Source of the DNA: Leptasterias polaris
Lineage: Eukaryota; Echinodermata; Asteroidea; Forcipulatida; Asteriidae
Length of the DNA: 64,000 nucleotides
Direction: 5' to 3'
NCBI GenBank assembly: GCA_037783415.1
Contig: JAZGTN010000015.1
Coordinates: 3,410,001-3,474,000, forward strand
Shown here in pieces: positions 8,701 through 19,600 of the stretch. The position numbers were made by a program, and so were the translations under genes. Numbering within the stretch: the first letter of the stretch is position 1; every line of letters starts with the position of its first letter. The notes beneath the pieces are model-generated. The model saw only the letters and a program-made list of their open reading frames with translations. It was not told where the DNA came from and did no database searches.

Positions 8701-10951
8701 GATCACTTGTTGCCATTTTCGTTCAAGTAGGTTTGTGTACTACTTGTTTTTATCTGAGAAAGTTTTATTTTGGATGTTCTTTGCACCCTCAAAGATTTTG
8801 TTTTCTTTTTCCGAACTTCTACTCTAGCGAGGATGGCATGGACAAATCCAGACGTCAAAGGGAAAAAGCCAACGTGTCGTCATGGTCATGTGATGGTTGC
8901 AGTGGGAAACAAAATTTACCTACATGGTGGAATGGCACGAGAGACTTTCTTCAACGACATGCATGAATTTGACACAAGTAAGGTTGTTCAGCTGTTATCT
9001 TTGTATTTAAATAATAAACCACAAGGGAAACTGACTGGGTAAATTTTAAATGATTTTGGGTTGAACAAAGAAAAATTGACTAGAGCGGGATTTGAACCAA
9101 ACGACCTCCGGATTAACGTGCCGGCGCTCTACCAACTGAGCTATCTATGTTGGCTGGATAGCTCAGTTGGTAGAGCGCCGGCATGTTAATCCGGTGGTCC
9201 TTGGTTCAAATCCCGCTCTAGTCAATTTTTCTTTGTTCAACCCAAAATCATCTTTGTATTTAGTAATAAACAACAAGGGAAAAATTACTGAGTAATAATG
9301 AAACAATTTTTGAGGTCAACAAAGAAAAGCTGACTGAAGCAGGACTTGAACCTGTGACTTCCAGGTTTACGTGCCCGTGTTCTACCAACTGAGTGCCTTA
9401 TGTTGCAAGGGTGAATGAGTGTGAACTGCTCTTAGGTCAAGTCGCTTAAATCTTCACATTTCTTTTTTGTTGTTGCAAGTTTTGTAAGAAAGTTTTGCAT
9501 CAGGTGACCTTTGTTTTATATATTTTTTTTAGAAACCTTAACATGGAAACAAGTTCGATGTAAAGGAGATATACCGTTGGGATGCACTGCCCATGGGGCT
9601 GTTGCCATGGGAAACAAGATCTTTATGTTTGGTGGGATGTCACCGAATGGAGCGTTAGATGTTGTCTACATGTTTGATACTTGTAAGTACCAATAGTAAT
9701 TGTCCTCTCAGTTCTGACCCCCCCACCCCCCCCCCCCCCCCCAAATAAAAATAGTTGATATAAGTTAAAGGGACACGTTGCCTTGGATCGGACGAGTTGG
9801 TCTATAAAAAGCGTTTGTAACCGTTTGTTATAAAATGCATATGGTTAGAAAGATGTTTTAAAAGTAAAATACAATGATCCACACAAATATGCCTCGTAAT
9901 TGCGTGGTTTTCCTTTTACATCGTGAACTAACACGGTCGGCCATTTTGTGGAGTCAAATTTTAGACTCACAATGGCCAACCGTGTTAGTTCGCAAAGTAA
10001 TAGGAAAACCAAGCAATTTCGAGGCATATTTGTGTGGATCATTGTGCTTTACTTTTTAAACATCTTTCTAACCATATATGCATTTTATAACAAATGGTTA
10101 CAAACGCTTTTTATAGACCAACTCGCCCGATCCAAGGCAATGTGTCCCTTTAAGATATAGCAGCACAAACTTTTACAATCAGATATAAATTATTGTCTTG
10201 AAGAAAAGTTGTATAACTTTTAAAGATAAATTTGTCATCTGTGTCTTTCTCAAAAGACAAACAAGAAAAGGAAATTGACGGCCATTTGAAAGCTTGTTTA
10301 AGATTAACAAAAGAAACATTTAACAAAGAACATTGGCTTCATTTTGAGGCGTTTTATACGGTTGTGATAAACCTGTAAAATGCTGTCCAAGAATTCCTTC
10401 ATGTCTTTGGAAGATAGTGTTGTGGGATGTGAAATCTGATGGATTTTTTCCAATGCATTGTTTCTCGCACTATAGCAAATTCCCGATGGCGACAAGTAAA
10501 AATAGAGGGCGCACCTCCCGCATGCCGACTGGACTTTGCAATTTGCACAGCGCAGCTGTACTATGACCAGTCAACAGATGAAGCTCAGGTTACTGCTTCG
10601 GAAACTCTGTCTCCTGTGGTTAATGCAGCCGCCTTAGGCACAGCCGGAACAGAGACACCCAGGAATGATGTGAATTCAACCATCCTAGGATCTGAACCAG
10701 CTCCAACAGACTCGAGAGGGGACAATGTTGGCGAAAACAGAACATTACCAACAGAGGGTGCTTGTGCTTCGACCTCCGGCACCATAGTTGATGTTTTCCC
10801 ACCAGAGGAGGGCGCTGTTGCATCGAGTACCCAGGGGTCATTAGCGGGTAACCAAGGAAACTGTTTAGTCCTGGTTGTACATGGAGGCATGGATACGCAA
10901 GGGGAGGTTTTTGATGACTGTCTTGTGTTAAGGTTAGACAATTTGTTATGA
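5549..10951 (+). CDS. RABEPK: Rab9 effector protein with kelch motifs (six exons)
   Basis: I assembled six exons with GT..AG borders: 5549-5759, 6186-6338, 7824-7982, 8828-8977, 9533-9682 and 10476-10951. All five introns are phase 1. They join to 1299 nt, or 432 codons plus stop. The product is a six-bladed kelch propeller. Blade signatures are VIGGADP, VFCGADQ, VFCGGHQGAEPV, LHGGMARETFF, MFGGMSPNGA and VHGGMDTQGE. Family-specific stretches such as RPRYEHA, RHGHVMVA, CTAHGAVAMGNK and the C-terminal GEVFDDC match vertebrate RABEPK (p40), a Rab9-GTP effector in endosome-to-trans-Golgi transport. The vertebrate protein is about 372 aa. The extra length here is a Ser/Thr/acidic linker of about 85 residues in the last exon. 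Blade 2 reads CG where GG is usual. The ATG has G at -3 and +4 and lies 13 nt after a possible acceptor AG (5534-5535), so an upstream non-coding exon is likely. Exon borders are my reading of the sequence; the family call is very secure. Confidence 0.93.
6186..6338 (+). CDS. RABEPK: RABEPK coding exon 2
   Basis: Residues 71-121, blade 2 (YQWTTP, RPRYEHAVFQP, IFVFCGADQGRN). The acceptor is gtacag|ATT and the donor ttg|gtaaga. The start of the following intron overlaps one copy of a duplicated ~58-bp segment. Confidence 0.9.
6345..6720. repeat. Composite repeat in RABEPK intron 2
   Basis: A ~58-bp block (CTGCCTCTAGCTACC-GGCAATCT...TTGTAGTTGGT-AGACATCT) occurs at about 6355-6412 and again at 6655-6712. 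Between them are several diverged GTAAGCGCAGAATTCCCTGC units, also seen at about 4920-4972. Confidence 0.6.
6908..7264. mobile_element. 357-bp TTAA MITE (RABEPK intron 2)
   Basis: TTAA sits at both ends. The TIRs share AGGGTGTGTACAACATTGGT and two further bases perfectly. A related, right-truncated copy lies at 31768-32110 (shared CACAGATTTGCACAT-ACTTA, CATGGTATAAAGAT). Confidence 0.82.
7406..7626 (+). mobile_element. 221-bp TTAA MITE, copy 2 (RABEPK intron 2)
   Basis: Same length and orientation as 5192-5412, with one substitution between them over 221 bp by eye. The flanks differ outside the TTAA, so this is transposition rather than segmental duplication. Confidence 0.82.
7824..7982 (+). 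CDS. RABEPK: RABEPK coding exon 3
   Basis: Residues 122-174, blade 3 (MWTTANVTGTPPSPR, KLYVFCGGHQGAEPVSD). The acceptor is tttttcccag|ATG and the donor gcag|gtgagc. Confidence 0.9.
8828..8977 (+). CDS. RABEPK: RABEPK coding exon 4
   Basis: Residues 175-224, blade 4 (AWTNPDVKG, CRHGHVMVAVGNKIYLHGG, DMHEFDT). The acceptor is tactctag|CGA and the donor acaa|gtaagg. Confidence 0.9.
9045..9245. mobile_element. Two tRNA-derived SINEs in head-to-head inverted array (RABEPK intron 4)
   Basis: The left copy (about 9045-9150) is on the minus strand and the right copy (about 9151-9245) on the plus strand. Each has A box TAGCTCAGTTGG, B box GGTTCAAATCC and the tail GTCAATTTTTCTTTGTTCAA. The two are nearly perfect complements separated by only a few bases, so the intron RNA can form a ~95-bp hairpin. 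The right copy has a tRNA-like acceptor stem (7 pairs counting G-U) and a GTT anticodon loop. T-stem mismatches and the attached tail argue for a SINE head rather than a working tRNA-Asn gene. Confidence 0.8.
9311..9410 (-). mobile_element. Degenerate tRNA-derived SINE fragment
   Basis: The complement reads A-box-like GGCACTCAGTTGGTAGAA and B-box-like GGTTCAAGTCCTGC, then GTCAGCTTTTCTTTGTTGAC. It belongs to the same family as 9045-9245, with many substitutions. Confidence 0.6.
9533..9682 (+). CDS. RABEPK: RABEPK coding exon 5
   Basis: Residues 225-274, blade 5 (TWKQVRCKGDIPLGCTAHG, IFMFGGMSPNGALDVVYMFDT). The acceptor is a T-rich tract ending ttttag|AAA and the donor is act t|gtaagt. Confidence 0.9.
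9765..10153. mobile_element. 389-bp nearly palindromic TTAA MITE (RABEPK intron 5)
   Basis: TTAA at both ends. The TIR starts AAGGGACAC-TTGCCTTGGAT and the complementarity runs through almost the whole element (GTTAGAAAGATGTTT, AATGATCCACACAAATATGC, CTAACACGGT). The two centre arms flank ATTTTGTGGAGTC. A 5'-truncated copy is at 30513-30740. Confidence 0.85.
10476..10951 (+). CDS. RABEPK: RABEPK last coding exon
   Basis: Residues 275-432 plus a TGA stop. It opens with RWRQVKIEGAPPACRLDFA (blade 6 start). A Ser/Thr/Glu-rich linker of about 85 residues follows, and it closes with LVLVVHGGMDTQGEVFDDC, which pairs with the C-terminus of vertebrate RABEPK. A weak alternative donor (TTAAG|gttaga, about 10930) sits just before the stop, but reading to 10951 ends close to where the vertebrate protein ends. 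Confidence 0.88.
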
Positions 10952-11000
10952 TCTGTAAAAAAAATTACCTGACACACACACCCCAAGATCCTGTCTACCC

Positions 11001-11184
11001 AATAGACCCTTCCCATGAAATATGCTCATTACAACCACGCATGCATTCAGACACTATTGTTTGGCAAACGCCATAGAGATGTGCACTAAGCAGACGCTCA
11101 AACGCGTCTGCGTCACGCCACCATAAGCCTCATACAAAAAGGCGCAATGTGCAATTAACATATTTCATGGGAATTGGGTCTATT
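11001..11184. mobile_element. 184-bp MITE with ~28-bp TIRs (RABEPK 3' flank)
   Basis: The left end AATAGACCC-TTCCCATGAA and the right end TTCATGGGAA-TGGGTCTATT are inverted and extend into ATATG-T-ATTA. It begins 50 bp after the RABEPK stop and may lie in the 3' UTR. Confidence 0.7.
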
Positions 11185-12556
11185 CTCCAAAGATTATTTG
11201 TTTTAGCTGAGTTGGATGGATTCAGTAATCAAGTCCAGGTTCTACGAACAACCAAGTCCCAGCTTGAGGCCAGTCACAAAAGTTGTCTTGTTCGACCCAA
11301 AATTTAACCAAAGTTACCCAAGTCAGTTTCTTTATGGTTTACGACTTGATAAGCCCTCTCAAAATCAACCATTTGGTTATTCAGTTATTGCTTTGAATAT
11401 GATTTTGAGTAGTTGTTTAGCCAGAATACCATAATACTATTATGGAATTTACTTTTAAAAGTATCATGGCATTCTTTTATACTGCTTAAACTGTGTTACA
11501 GTTAAGTTGCACATGTTATAACTTGCTATCGACTGCTCAATTCTCACTAGTTAGTATGAATACTGCCCTCTGTTGATGTGAGTCTGCCAGTACAAACTTT
11601 ATGAAATGCTTCAACTGTTTGTACCACAGTACATCCTGTAGGCGTGTTGTTTGCTTGAAATAATAATAATAATACTTTCAAAAAGTATTTTTCTATAATT
11701 TTATTATATTCCAAACCTTTACAAAGGGGCTGCCATCTTGTTTGTCTGCCATTCAAATTGTTATAGCTAAAGTGATGCTTGTAAGAAAATAGTTGAGCCA
11801 TAGTCGAGTCTAGTACCTTGACTGTGAAAAGGTTATTGTTAAGTTTATACACCTTTATTAAAAACCTCACTCCTGCCATTAGCAACATTTGTGTGAACGA
11901 TTTCAGAATCTTAATTTTTAGTAAGATTTATTTGTATGAAAGAGCTGTTTAGAACTGACTGAGAAAAAATTTCAACTTTTGTTTTTTAATAAAAAAATTT
12001 AAAATCGGATTTAGAGTATGGGTTGCATGAAGTACCAATGAGTCATTGACTTGTAGTTTAAGGCCCCGTAAGTTTGTTATATCCTCCCTCATCAGCCGTT
12101 TACCCTCCGGAACTACCTACGACTCTCTTTGACATTTTGTTAAATCATGAAAAGGAACATGGTTTCGTCAGAGTTTTGTGACTGTAGCAAAAGAAGTAAA
12201 CTACAGTTTTAGATAAAGCAGTGGCCTGAGGGCTAGAAGTCATGGTCCTCGGAAATATTCAAATCAAACTCTTTTCGCACAAAAAACTATATGTAAGGAT
12301 TTCAAACAGACTGGACCAAAACTAAAGCACCACTTTTGTACTCCAGTGTAACCATTGAAGCCAGACTGAGGTTGGAAGGAAAAATAGTCTAGTCCCTTCT
12401 ATTAAATGCGGATTAGAACTGTCATATCTAGTCATTTATGCAGGATACCGGACAAAGATGGCTTGTTTTATTCAGCTCCATCAAAACTTCAGCAGTTGTA
12501 CAGTCAGAGCATTAGCACGAAAGTTAGGGAATATTCAAACTGGTCGCTATGGCTAC

Positions 12557-12705
12557 CAGGCCTGGAATTTCATCTTTGAGAGGCAAGGCCACTTTCATTT
12601 TGCAAAGGGGACTTCCATTGGAAAGTCTCAAAGTCTAAACATTCTGAGGGGGTGCCAAGACCAGGATGCCATGGCCTCTGTGGTCTCCGTGTAATTCCAG
12701 GCCTG
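12557..12705 (+). mobile_element. Short TIR element, CAGGCCTGGAATT family, copy 1
   Basis: It begins CAGGCCTGGAATTTCATCTT and ends GTGTAATTCCAGGCCTG (inverted). Internal blocks GGCAAGGCCA-TTT, TTTTGCAAAGGG and GCCTCTGTGG are shared with 54956-55123 and 40545-40675. Confidence 0.7.
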
Positions 12706-15700
12706 AGCGAACTAAGGGAGTTCTGTACTGCAACGCATGGTGACACAGCAATGAGGCAGTAACCGTTACTAATTCAGACATGGCATTACATTCACCCCTA
12801 CTTATGACTTACCTACCACTGAAGGGATGTTTTCAGTGTGAGACAGCGAATTCTCTTTAGTTGTGTTTCTAGAAAGCAGAGCATTAACAAAAACATAGAT
12901 TTGCAGAATTCCTCAGGATTTTCAGAGAATATGGGGTGCTAACTCTTTTCACCCCGGCTGTCTTGAGAACATGATTCATGATCAATTTTTTTACATAATT
13001 GCAAGAAAGGTCAACGTGTACAGTCATGGGCAACATTCCCCAGGGTTGATGGGGAAGAGAGAATTACGCATTGTTGGCTTACTGGACATGTCATGACCAT
13101 GGAGTAATTTCAAGTAGAATTTAAGCGAAATGTTTGTGGCAATAAGTTCTTCCTCAGAGTTGGAGAAACAAAGCACCAAGATTCATCTTAAGATGAGTTG
13201 TCAGTACTATCATAGTAACTTGTACACTTGTGACATCGCATTAAAGATTTATTTGCACTTAAGATCAATCAATCTTAACTTTTTGTGAAATTGAGCCCCA
13301 GGGGCACAATCTTGTGGGTTCACCAAAGGAAATGTTGAGACAAAAAAATAATCTTAATTTTTACCCAAAACTAATTTCTTCAGATGCAAGAGTTGCATAA
13401 CTTACAGCAATGTATTACTCATGTTTCACTTTGTTTTTTAAAAAGAAAATGGCAAATGTCAGATAAGTGATTAGTATTTTATTTTCTAGAAAGTATCTGA
13501 AAGTTATGATTTTTAATCCCTAAGTTTATGCCCGGAATATCACAGCGTGACCATCTTTGTCAGGTATAAATCTTTTTTTTTTAAATAAAGAACAAGAGTT
13601 TTGTTCTCACAGCCTCAGTTTTATTACACCTAGTTGAATGGATTAAAACCTGGATAATTGTAACTCGATAAGAGAAAGACTGGATGTCGCCAGCTTGGTT
13701 TGTTTATAGACCATTCTTTTGGCACTTTTACAGACAAATCTGTTGCACACCAGTGAACTATATCTCTACAAAATTAAAAAAGTAACTTATTGAAAAGAAA
13801 AAGATAAACATTATTATAGAAGAGTCAACCAAAGATATGAAATGTGTGTACTACTATTTAATTCAGGGAAAAATATGTCATCAGAAATTGTTGACATCTT
13901 TTTATCAACTCATGCCCATACAAAACGTTCACCAACATTTATAAAAAGAAAAGAAAGCTCTGTAACTGGCAGGGACCCTGCCAAGTAGATCACTTTCAGA
14001 GTAGCTACATGTACATGTAAAAGCCAAACAAACAAAAAATTGCTTTGTTTTTCCAATTCTTTTAATTTCTTTTTCTACTCAAAAGACAACCAGCACTCAC
14101 AAAAATGTGAAATAATTTCACTTTCACACTAAACGTGTGTTCACAGAAACAACAAATTGTCATCGTTTAGAAATCATGTTTTTCAGATCAAACAACTGAT
14201 CATCTACGACCTTTTTAAAAAAAAAATTATGAGAGATTGCCTAATATTAAAAGGCCCTGGACGGCCACTTCAAGGTGAGGGCTACACTTAACTGATTTGG
14301 GCTATCAACCCAAAATCAACCGTTACCACAGGCATGTTAACAGGGTTACCCCTTCACAGTCCGTATGGATGTGTAGGCATGAGTATCATCCACCTTCCAA
14401 ACTGTTTACGAAGCAATTATGGTTAAGTGTCTATGCCATGTATATGTGATTTCGTGGTTGCCATGGGGAACAAATACACCCCACAGACACAATGGAATGT
14501 ACGATGGTTAATTGAAAGCTATACGCTGTTCACTGTTGCTAAGCTATGGGTACCTTTTATTTGAGTCACGTAGGCCCAGTGATTAAGTTACTAGATATTG
14601 TTTTCTTTACTACTACATGTATTTAAACAGATACTGACACCGCACAACTGGCTCCACAAACCGCATGCCACAGAAATGTAGCAGCAGCCTAAATATGTTT
14701 TATGAAAAGAAAATTATTACCGGCAGGATATCTTGAAAAAACAATCACTGCAAATTGTTAAAGGCACTAAACTCTTTCTCTTTCTTGCTAGTTGATGTTA
14801 TAAATTAAACTATATATATAAATCAAATTTGAAATAATGACAGACTTTCTCTTTTCAGATTGCTCTCTAGTAAAACAGATACTATTCAATTCAATTAATG
14901 TCTTCATTGTCCACACTTTAAAAAGATAAGAATGGAAAATTATTTACATGTCCAGAACAGTACAATAACAAAAGTAAACAGTAAGAAATATAGAAAAGGG
15001 AGTATCATAATCTTGTAGCAGTTGCTGCTTGCCTGTTAGAAATGTATAATTTAAGTTAACATAAAATATTAAGATTGTTAGGGTTCATATATGAATGAAC
15101 ATAAGTTCACAAGTCCTAGCTGGATCCTACCAACTGTAAAAAAATTAATTACTTTTTGCACTACGCTGTAATTATTTTTTGTTGTATGCTTTCCTTAGAG
15201 CGTCCTTCACCTTTCTAATGTCCTCAGGTAACCTGATCAGCAGCTCCTACATGTAAATTTCTTTACTTCCTGGTGGTTATAGTCCTTTGTACATGGACAG
15301 AAGGTAGCAAGGGTACCTGGGAACGCCTGGGGTGGTATGAGGGGGGTGGAGGGGGTTAAAGGATTTGTCACTAAGTCTTTGGAAATCTTGGCATCATTGT
15401 GAGGTAATAATCGCACACCCACTGCAGAAAAAGAAAAAAACCCATTAAAATGAGCCTTGGTGGATTTGACGCCCCTCCGAAGGCGGCTGGCGGCATCTTG
15501 GGCATGTGCCCTACTCTTGCCATCTCCAACCCCCCCCCCCCACCCAAACCACTCTATTTGCAAGTTTAAGGCTGCTGATGGACAGAGAAAACTCAAAGGC
15601 TAGTCACTACACAGACAGTTCTAAATTCTCAATATCCCTATAAAAGGAAAACATTGAATGGTGAATAATTCTAAAAGTGCAATACGATTTATTTTTTCTT

Positions 15701-16650
15701 TAGAGCTAAAGAATCCAATTGACTGAGAACTAATTCAATATTTTACTAAACATCCAGAACTTTTTGTTTGTGGTTCTTGGCAGTAACTTAAAGCCCCCCC
15801 TTCCCCGCCCACCCCACAATATGGATGGCCTTTACAATAAAGGTTAGCAGACTTGAGGAGCTGTTTTTGATCAAGTGCCAACTCAAAGCTCCGATCCAGA
15901 CATTCAGACACAGTGCATTCTATTATATGCTCTTCATGTTAATCTCCCAGGGAATGGATCTGGCATTACTGTTGCACTCTACCATGTGTCTGGGTTTTAA
16001 TGTATAATTCATGTATTTCACTAAACTCTCCCAAATGTTTTCTGAAATTTGAGACAATGGAGTAAAAGTTCACAAATTTAGTATTTTTTCCTTTGACTAG
16101 AGATCAGGCTGCATCTTTACTTAAGCCAAATACATAGTTGTGAATTATACCTTTTTGTTCACACTGTAAAAATAATTGACTTTCTTTTTGTCCTTCTATA
16201 TCCAAAAACAATGACAAGTTTTCAATCAATATACTGAAGAAAAACTAATTAAACGGTGCCGAGTTGATTGTCTTAGATAGAAGGTGTTACAGTTCAGATA
16301 GTTAGTACATAGCTAAAGCATGTGTGGGTTTTTGGTGTGTGTTGTAGCCAAGATCTACAGCTCCGAGAACAAAACCAAGACCCTTTTAAGGAGGAGACTT
16401 GTTTGACTAATTGTCTCAAGATATACAGCTCCATCTAGCCTGATATAATAAAGAAACACAGCAACATCAGAGCTAGGAGAAAGTCAAGTTTTTGGACAAT
16501 ATACATGGACATGCTGGTATATGACTCCTGCTGGTGGGGCAGCAACTCATGTTTTTTCAATGAAACTTATCTTACAAGCACCCAAGATAGGTGATTCATA
16601 TGATATGCCAGCTGTTTCACAAGAGCGAAGCAAATCTTTTTATTGGGTAC
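12706..16650. other. Intergenic/3' flank, no gene seen
   Basis: AT-rich DNA with repeat scraps. An AATAAA at about 13583 could be a distal polyadenylation signal for RABEPK but is 2.6 kb from the stop. ORFs here lack motifs. Confidence 0.55.
14225..14400 (+). repeat. Dispersed repeat fragment
   Basis: The ATGAGAGATTGCC...GGCCACTTCAAGG block recurs at 24570-24620 (ATGAGAGATTGCCC...CAACCACTTCAAGG). The following CAACCGTTACCACAGGCATG looks repeat-derived too. Confidence 0.4.
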
Positions 16651-19600
16651 TTTAAAGGTATTGTACATCATATGCATTTGAAAGAAACATTTCATTCCTA
16701 AGGCGCTGTTTACCGGCTGCCTGCTGTTTTTATCTGTCTGTAGTTGTGCAGTTTTTAATCCGTCCTAATCCTGTTTCTGTGTGTACATCAACGCTCTATT
16801 TTTTACTGTACAGTTTTGGATGCTCTTTGCCGTCTTTTTAGTCTTTTTATGTCGATCATTGTCTGAACTGTAAGTTAGTTTTTGACGATTTTTCCCGTTG
16901 GATGGTCGAAGGAAAATGGTGTGTCATATACATTAAGATGTACATGCATGCATGCAGTGAATGCAATCTCCAAGGATGTAATGTACATGTACTTTGTCAA
17001 TGGCTGTTCACGTTTACGTTAACGTTCACGTTCCACAAGCTGCTCATGTTCAACAAGCCTTGTCTTCACCACCACGCATGGGAGCTTTTAAACTGTGCTT
17101 TGTTGTTTTCTGCTCATCTTCATACCGTGGTTTTTCAATGTAAGTAATCTACATCTTCAAACTCTGTACCATTCTTAATGGCCACCATGAGACTTGTCAA
17201 CACACTTGTGTTCATCACACTGCTTATACAATGCCAGTTACAATCTGTGTTTACACCAGTGCACATTTGATGACTTCTTCATCTTGCCCAGTTTTAAAAC
17301 GCTACCAGGAACATGGGCATTATTATGATCATGCCTCAATGATTATTTTTGCTGGGTCCAGACCTGTCAATCTACCAACTGCTGTAAAGTTTAGACTTTG
17401 TGCTTCTGGTTTCTGTTCTTCAAAGTCAGCAGCGTTTAAATGGTTGAAACATGGATACCTCTGCATGTCCATCCCTGGCCATGACCCACCTACGGATATA
17501 ACTATCTTCATGGATGTGTTAAAAAATCCAGGACCTCATACCTACATGTCCGCAGACTACCAGCGACTCGCCTACACTCCAAATGAACTGAAAGCTTTAA
17601 GAAGCAGGATCAAGTTCTGCATATCCAAATCTACATATGACACCTTGAAAACGTTAGATCTACTGAAGAAATCACGAGGTCGTAAAGCAGGTCGTCGTCA
17701 TATTGCCATTCGAAATGCTGACACCTCTAGACTCGAGTCTAGTCAAGGTCAAATCGGAGAAACGGTGGCTAGTCATATCAAGGAGGCTGTCAATCAAGAT
17801 GATCAAGCCAACGTTGACCTTTTCCAGTGCTTTCGTCAGAGAGGAATTCACATAGTTCATTTAAATGCAAGATCGCTTATACCAAATCTTCCAGAATTAA
17901 AAATTCTTGCCCTGAAAACTAAAGCCGCCATTATTGGAATTTCCGAAACATGGCTGAATGATTCTGTACCAGATGCTGAAATCATGATTGATGGATACTC
18001 AGTACTACGCCACGATAGGTCACGGCATGGTGGAGGAGTCTGTGTGTACATCACGAATGTCTTTGCCTTCAACCAAAGACAGGATTTAATGAAAGACTGC
18101 ATAGAGACAATTTGGTTTGATCTACTATTGCCCAAGACTAAACCTATAACAATTGGCGTTTGTTATCGACCTCCCAAAGACAAGAACTTTCTTGAACATT
18201 TTGAAAACACTATTTCAACTATTGGGTCAAATTGCGAAACAATTATCATGGGTGATTTCAATATCAATTACCTTCAGCAAAATTGTAGCTTGTTTAAAGA
18301 TTACAAAAGTATTCTGGACTTGTTCGATTATAAACAATTGATCAGGGATCCAACCCGTGTCACAGATTCTTGTTCAACCTTACTTGATCACATTGTTTGT
18401 AACCGGGAGGGTAGGATATGTCAATCGGGAACCGTAAGCTTGGGTCTGAGTGATCACTTTCTTACATATTGTACACGTAAGGTGGTAAAAAGTCCAAATA
18501 GTTTTGGTCACAATGTCACCAAGATTAGATCTCTTAGGAGCTACAGTGCGGATGATTTCCTACTGAGGTTGTCCTCAGCTGACTGGTCTAATGTGTATTG
18601 CGGCAGTGTCGACCAGGCTTATGAGAACTTTCATTTTACTCTTTTGCAAATTATTGACACTGTTGCTCCGAACAAGGAGATTAGATTAAAGACGAGGACG
18701 CAGCCATGGTTTAATCATGAGATTCTTGAGAATATCAGGCTTAGAGACAAACTCCTGAACACATTTCAGAAAGATCGAAGTAAGACTGCTCTTTATACAG
18801 CCTACTGTCAAATTAGAAATAAGATCCAGAGGGATGTTAGATCTGCTAAAGGTAACTATTTCAGTAATAAGATCGAGGAACACAGAAATAATCCTAAAAA
18901 TCTGTGGCATCAGTTTAAATCACTTGGGTACAGCAGTAAGACTAAGGGCCAATCTAGAGTTGTTCTTAAAATTGATGGTGAGCTCTGTTTTGATTCAAAT
19001 AAAGTGGCGAACTACATCAACAAGTTCTACACTTCAGTTGCCTCAGATTTGGTGGAGAAACTTCCCTGTGCCAAAAATATCTTTGGTACTGAATCTAGAG
19101 CCTTCAAGGACTACTATGAAAGTAAAGGCGTTACTCCTGATTGCTTTGAGCTTTCTGCTGTAGCTACTGATTTCGTGCATAAGGAAATTCTCAAATTGAA
19201 TTCTAATAAGAGTACAGGTCCAGACAATATACCGGTTAAATTTCTTAAAGATGGTGCTAATGTACTAAGTGACCCTATTTCGTTCATCATTAATTTGTCC
19301 ATTTCAAGTAATACTGTTCCCACTGAACTGAAGTTCGCTAGAGTTAGGCCATTATTTAAAAAAAATTCTAGGTCTGATGTAGGCAACTACAGACCGGTCA
19401 GTATACTAAGTGCAATATCTAAACTTTTGGAAAGAGCAGTGTACAATCAGTTGAAAAAATATCTCACTGACAGTAACCTCATTTATAATTTACAATCTGG
19501 GTTTAGAAGTTCCTATTCAACCGACACTAGCTTGATTCACCTAACTGATTACATTCAATCACAGATGGCTAAAGGCAATTATACAGGTATGGTGTTATTG

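Noticed and set aside
9151..9225. Functional tRNA-Asn gene
   Set aside because: T-stem mismatches, the attached SINE tail and several sibling copies show it is a SINE head.
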